Assembly: GCF_016219575.1 (NCBI RefSeq)
Contig: NZ_JACRMG010000032.1
Location: 62,001-126,000 of the forward strand
Source: Bradyrhizobium sp.
GTDB taxonomy: Bacteria; Pseudomonadota; Alphaproteobacteria; Rhizobiales; Xanthobacteraceae
Length of the DNA: 64,000 bases
Direction: 5' to 3'
Below are positions 61,743 through 64,000 of the stretch, piece by piece. Numbering within the stretch: the first letter of the stretch is position 1; every line of letters starts with the position of its first letter. Under the pieces are notes generated by a model that was not told the origin of the DNA, did no database searches, and saw only the letters and a list, made by a program, of their open reading frames with translations. The translations under genes were made by a program, and so were the position numbers.

Positions 61743-62389
61743 CGGTTGCCATCATCGATTACGGCTCCGGGAATCTGCATTCCGCCGCCAAGGCGTTCGA
61801 GCGCGCCACGCGCGCCTCGGAAAATCCCCAGAAGATTTCGGTGACGCGCGATCCCGACGCGGTGTTCCGCGCCGACCGCATCGTGCTGCCGGGCGTCGGC
61901 GCCTTCGCCGATTGCCGGAGAGGCCTCGACGCACTCGACGGCATGGTCGAGGCGATGACGGAAGCCGTGCGCGACAAGGCGCGCCCGTTCTTCGGCATCT
62001 GCGTCGGCATGCAGTTGATGGCGACGCGCGGCAAGGAGCATGTCGTCACCGACGGCTTCAACTGGATCGAGGGCGACGTCGAGAAGATCCAGCCGCGCGA
62101 CGAGAATCTGAAGATCCCGCACATGGGCTGGAATACGCTCGACATGGTGCAGGAGCATCCGGTGCTGGAGCGCCTGCCGCTGGGACCGAAGGGCCGCCAC
62201 GCCTATTTCGTGCACTCCTATCACCTCAACGCCGCAAGCGAGGCGAATGTGCTGGCGCGCGCCGATTATGGCGGGCCGGTCACCGCGATCGTTGGCCGGG
62301 ACACCGCCATCGGCACCCAGTTTCACCCCGAGAAGAGCCAACGCTTCGGGCTGGCGCTGATCTCCAATTTCCTGAAGTGGAAGCCGTGA
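61739..62389 (+). CDS. hisH: Imidazole glycerol phosphate synthase, glutaminase subunit HisH
   Basis: A 216-residue class I glutamine amidotransferase. The nucleophile is in FFGICVGMQLM (about C84), and the His-Glu of the triad in GTQFHPEKSQ near 197. It supplies ammonia to HisF. It overlaps the DUF2628 gene upstream and hisA downstream (GTGA). Confidence 0.97.
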   Translation: MTVAIIDYGSGNLHSAAKAFERATRASENPQKISVTRDPDAVFRADRIVLPGVGAFADCRRGLDALDGMVEAMTEAVRDKARPFFGICVGMQLMATRGKEHVVTDGFNWIEGDVEKIQPRDENLKIPHMGWNTLDMVQEHPVLERLPLGPKGRHAYFVHSYHLNAASEANVLARADYGGPVTAIVGRDTAIGTQFHPEKSQRFGLALISNFLKWKP

Positions 62390-63126
62390 TTCTCTTTCCT
62401 GCGATTGACCTGAAAAACGGGCAGTGCGTGCGCCTCGAGCAGGGCGACATGGCGCGCGCGACCGTGTTCAATCTCGATCCGTCGGCGCAGGCGCGCTCCT
62501 TCGCCGCGCAGGGGTTCGAGTACCTGCACATCGTCGATCTCGACGGCGCCTTTGCCGGCAAGCCTGTCAATGCGCTGGCCGTCGAGGCCATGCTGAAGGC
62601 CGTCACCATGCCGGTACAGCTTGGCGGCGGCATCCGTGATCTGCGCACGGTCGAAGGCTGGCTGGAAAAGGGCGTCGCGCGCGTCATCATCGGCACCGCA
62701 GCGGTGCGTGACCCTGATTTCGTCAAGGCGGCCGCGAAGAAATTTCCCGGCCGTGTTGCCGTCGGGCTCGACGCGCGCGACGGCAAGGTGGCGGTCGAAG
62801 GCTGGGCCGAGACCTCGCAGGTGACGGCGCTTGAAATCGCGCAGCGCTTCGAGGATGCCGGCGTTGCCGCGATCATCTTCACCGACATCGCCCGCGACGG
62901 TCTGCTGAAGGGCCTCAATCTCGATGCGACCATTGCGCTGGCCGATCGCATCTCCATTCCCGTGATTGCGTCGGGCGGTCTTGCTTCGATCGAGGATGTG
63001 AAAGCGATGCTGACGCCGCGCGCCAGGAAGCTTGCCGGTGCCATCGCCGGGCGCGCGCTGTATGACGGCCGGCTCGATCCCGCCGCAGCGCTGGCGCTGA
63101 TCAAGAGCGCCCGCGCGGCCGCCTAG
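62386..63126 (+). CDS. hisA: Phosphoribosylformimino-5-aminoimidazole carboxamide ribotide isomerase
   Basis: A 246-residue TIM barrel. Catalytic Asp in PAIDLKNGQCVRL (residue 7-8), QLGGGIRD and the second Asp in FTDIARDG (about 165), with the two half-barrel phosphate sites. It isomerises ProFAR to PRFAR. It starts with GTG at 62386 overlapping the hisH stop, and hisF follows by 13 bp. Confidence 0.97.
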   Translation: MILFPAIDLKNGQCVRLEQGDMARATVFNLDPSAQARSFAAQGFEYLHIVDLDGAFAGKPVNALAVEAMLKAVTMPVQLGGGIRDLRTVEGWLEKGVARVIIGTAAVRDPDFVKAAAKKFPGRVAVGLDARDGKVAVEGWAETSQVTALEIAQRFEDAGVAAIIFTDIARDGLLKGLNLDATIALADRISIPVIASGGLASIEDVKAMLTPRARKLAGAIAGRALYDGRLDPAAALALIKSARAAA

Positions 63127-63139
63127 AAGAGAGACAGCC

Positions 63140-63916
63140 ATGTTCAAGGTTCGCGTCATCCCCTGTCTCGACGTCAAGGACGGCCGGGTGGTCAAGGGCG
63201 TCAATTTCGTCGACCTGCGCGATGCCGGCGATCCCGTGGAAGCGGCGATCGCCTATGACGCGGCCGGCGCCGACGAACTCTGCTTCCTCGACATCACCGC
63301 CACCCACGAGAACCGCGGCACCATGATGGACGTGGTGCGTCGGACGGCGGAAGCCTGCTTCATGCCGCTGACTGTCGGCGGCGGCGTGCGCACCATCGAC
63401 GATATCCGCATGCTGTTGCGCTCCGGGGCCGACAAGGTCTCGATCAATAGCGCCGCCGTTGCCCGCCGGGAATTCGTCAGGGAGGGCGCGGAAAAATTCG
63501 GCGAGCAGTGCATCGTCGTCGCCATCGACGCCAAGCGGGTCAGCCGCGGCGGCGGCTCCGACCGCTGGGAAATCTTCACCCATGGCGGCCGCAAGGGCAC
63601 CGGCATCGACGCGGTCGAATATGCCCAGGAAGTGGTCTCGCTCGGCGCCGGCGAAATCCTGCTGACGTCGATGGACTGCGACGGCACCCGTCAGGGCTTT
63701 GACCTGCCGCTGACCCGGGCCATCGCCGACAGTGTCCCCGTACCGGTAATCGCATCCGGCGGCGTCGGAAATCTCGACCACCTCGTGGACGGTATCCGCG
63801 AGGGGCACGCCACCGCGGTGCTGGCGGCGTCGATCTTCCACTTCGGGGAATTTACCATCCGGCAGGCCAAGGAGCACATGTCGCAGCGGGGCCTGCCGAT
63901 GCGGCTCGATCCCTGA
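63140..63916 (+). CDS. hisF: Imidazole glycerol phosphate synthase, cyclase subunit HisF
   Basis: A 258-residue TIM barrel. Catalytic Asp11 is in IPCLDVKDGRVVKG and Asp about 134 in VVAIDAKRV; TVGGGVRTI, TSMDCDGTRQG and ASGGVGNLDH are conserved. With HisH it makes IGP and AICAR from PRFAR. The next gene starts at or beyond the window end: the final bases read GAGTGATG and the ATG at 63998-64000 could open it. Confidence 0.97.
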   Translation: MFKVRVIPCLDVKDGRVVKGVNFVDLRDAGDPVEAAIAYDAAGADELCFLDITATHENRGTMMDVVRRTAEACFMPLTVGGGVRTIDDIRMLLRSGADKVSINSAAVARREFVREGAEKFGEQCIVVAIDAKRVSRGGGSDRWEIFTHGGRKGTGIDAVEYAQEVVSLGAGEILLTSMDCDGTRQGFDLPLTRAIADSVPVPVIASGGVGNLDHLVDGIREGHATAVLAASIFHFGEFTIRQAKEHMSQRGLPMRLDP

Positions 63917-64000
63917 CGACTCCCGGTCACAAAAGTGCTAAGTGACGTCGAGACGGCGCCGGGACGAGTGGCGCGGGCGCTTTATTTGGTTTGAGTGATG

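Overview
The window reads as a stretch of the main chromosome of a high-GC alphaproteobacterium of the Nitrobacteraceae, most probably Bradyrhizobium or a close relative. This rests on gene order (leuS-lptE-holA, parB-parA-rsmG-mnmG-mnmE, rho, hemJ, maf-coaE-dnaQ-secB, hslVU next to hisBHAF), on protein family variants and on palindromic repeats of a rhizobial style. The genus is inferred, not proven. No insertion sequence, prophage, CRISPR array or rRNA operon was seen. Almost all of it is densely packed housekeeping sequence.

Left part (1-31 kb): a thioredoxin-like gene cut by the window edge, tRNA-Gly(GCC), a periplasmic sugar-dehydrogenase-like protein with a diheme cytochrome c, xerD, aroK-aroB, a CNNM/CBS membrane protein, a UbiH-type hydroxylase, acyl-CoA thioesterase II, and two consecutive glnK-amtB ammonium operons. 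Then come an NDP-forming acyl-CoA synthetase, a dapC-like aminotransferase with ftsK and lolA, exonuclease III, a cyclic-nucleotide-binding protein with an orphan OmpR-type regulator, a YkuD-type protein, a hydratase, a YggS-type PLP protein, and three diguanylate cyclase genes between 18 and 31.5 kb.

Centre (31.6-46.5 kb): the leuS-lptE-holA operon faces a block of leftward genes. At 36.5-40.4 kb lies a visibly lower-GC cassette for glycan or lipid-carrier glycosylation: a GT2-GtrA protein, a methyltransferase and a GT-C-like membrane protein. It ends against a 45-codon ORF that looks like the C-terminus of a second GtrA protein. Then follow parB, parA, rsmG, mnmG and mnmE, with four parS sites.

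The 411-bp gap at 49171-49584 is the best candidate for the chromosome origin. It is AT-rich on its left side, holds DnaA-box-like 9-mers, separates two diverging gene blocks and lies next to the DUF299/PPSR gene that borders the origin in Caulobacter and Rickettsia. Together with the parS cluster 4-6.5 kb away it would form the replication and segregation centre.

Right part (49.6-64 kb): ppsR, maf, coaE, dnaQ, secB, a Tim44-like protein, mltA, an Smr protein, a polytopic membrane protein, hslV and hslU with two genes between them, and the histidine genes hisB-(DUF2628)-hisH-hisA-hisF running to the window end. The last three bases are an ATG that may begin the next gene.
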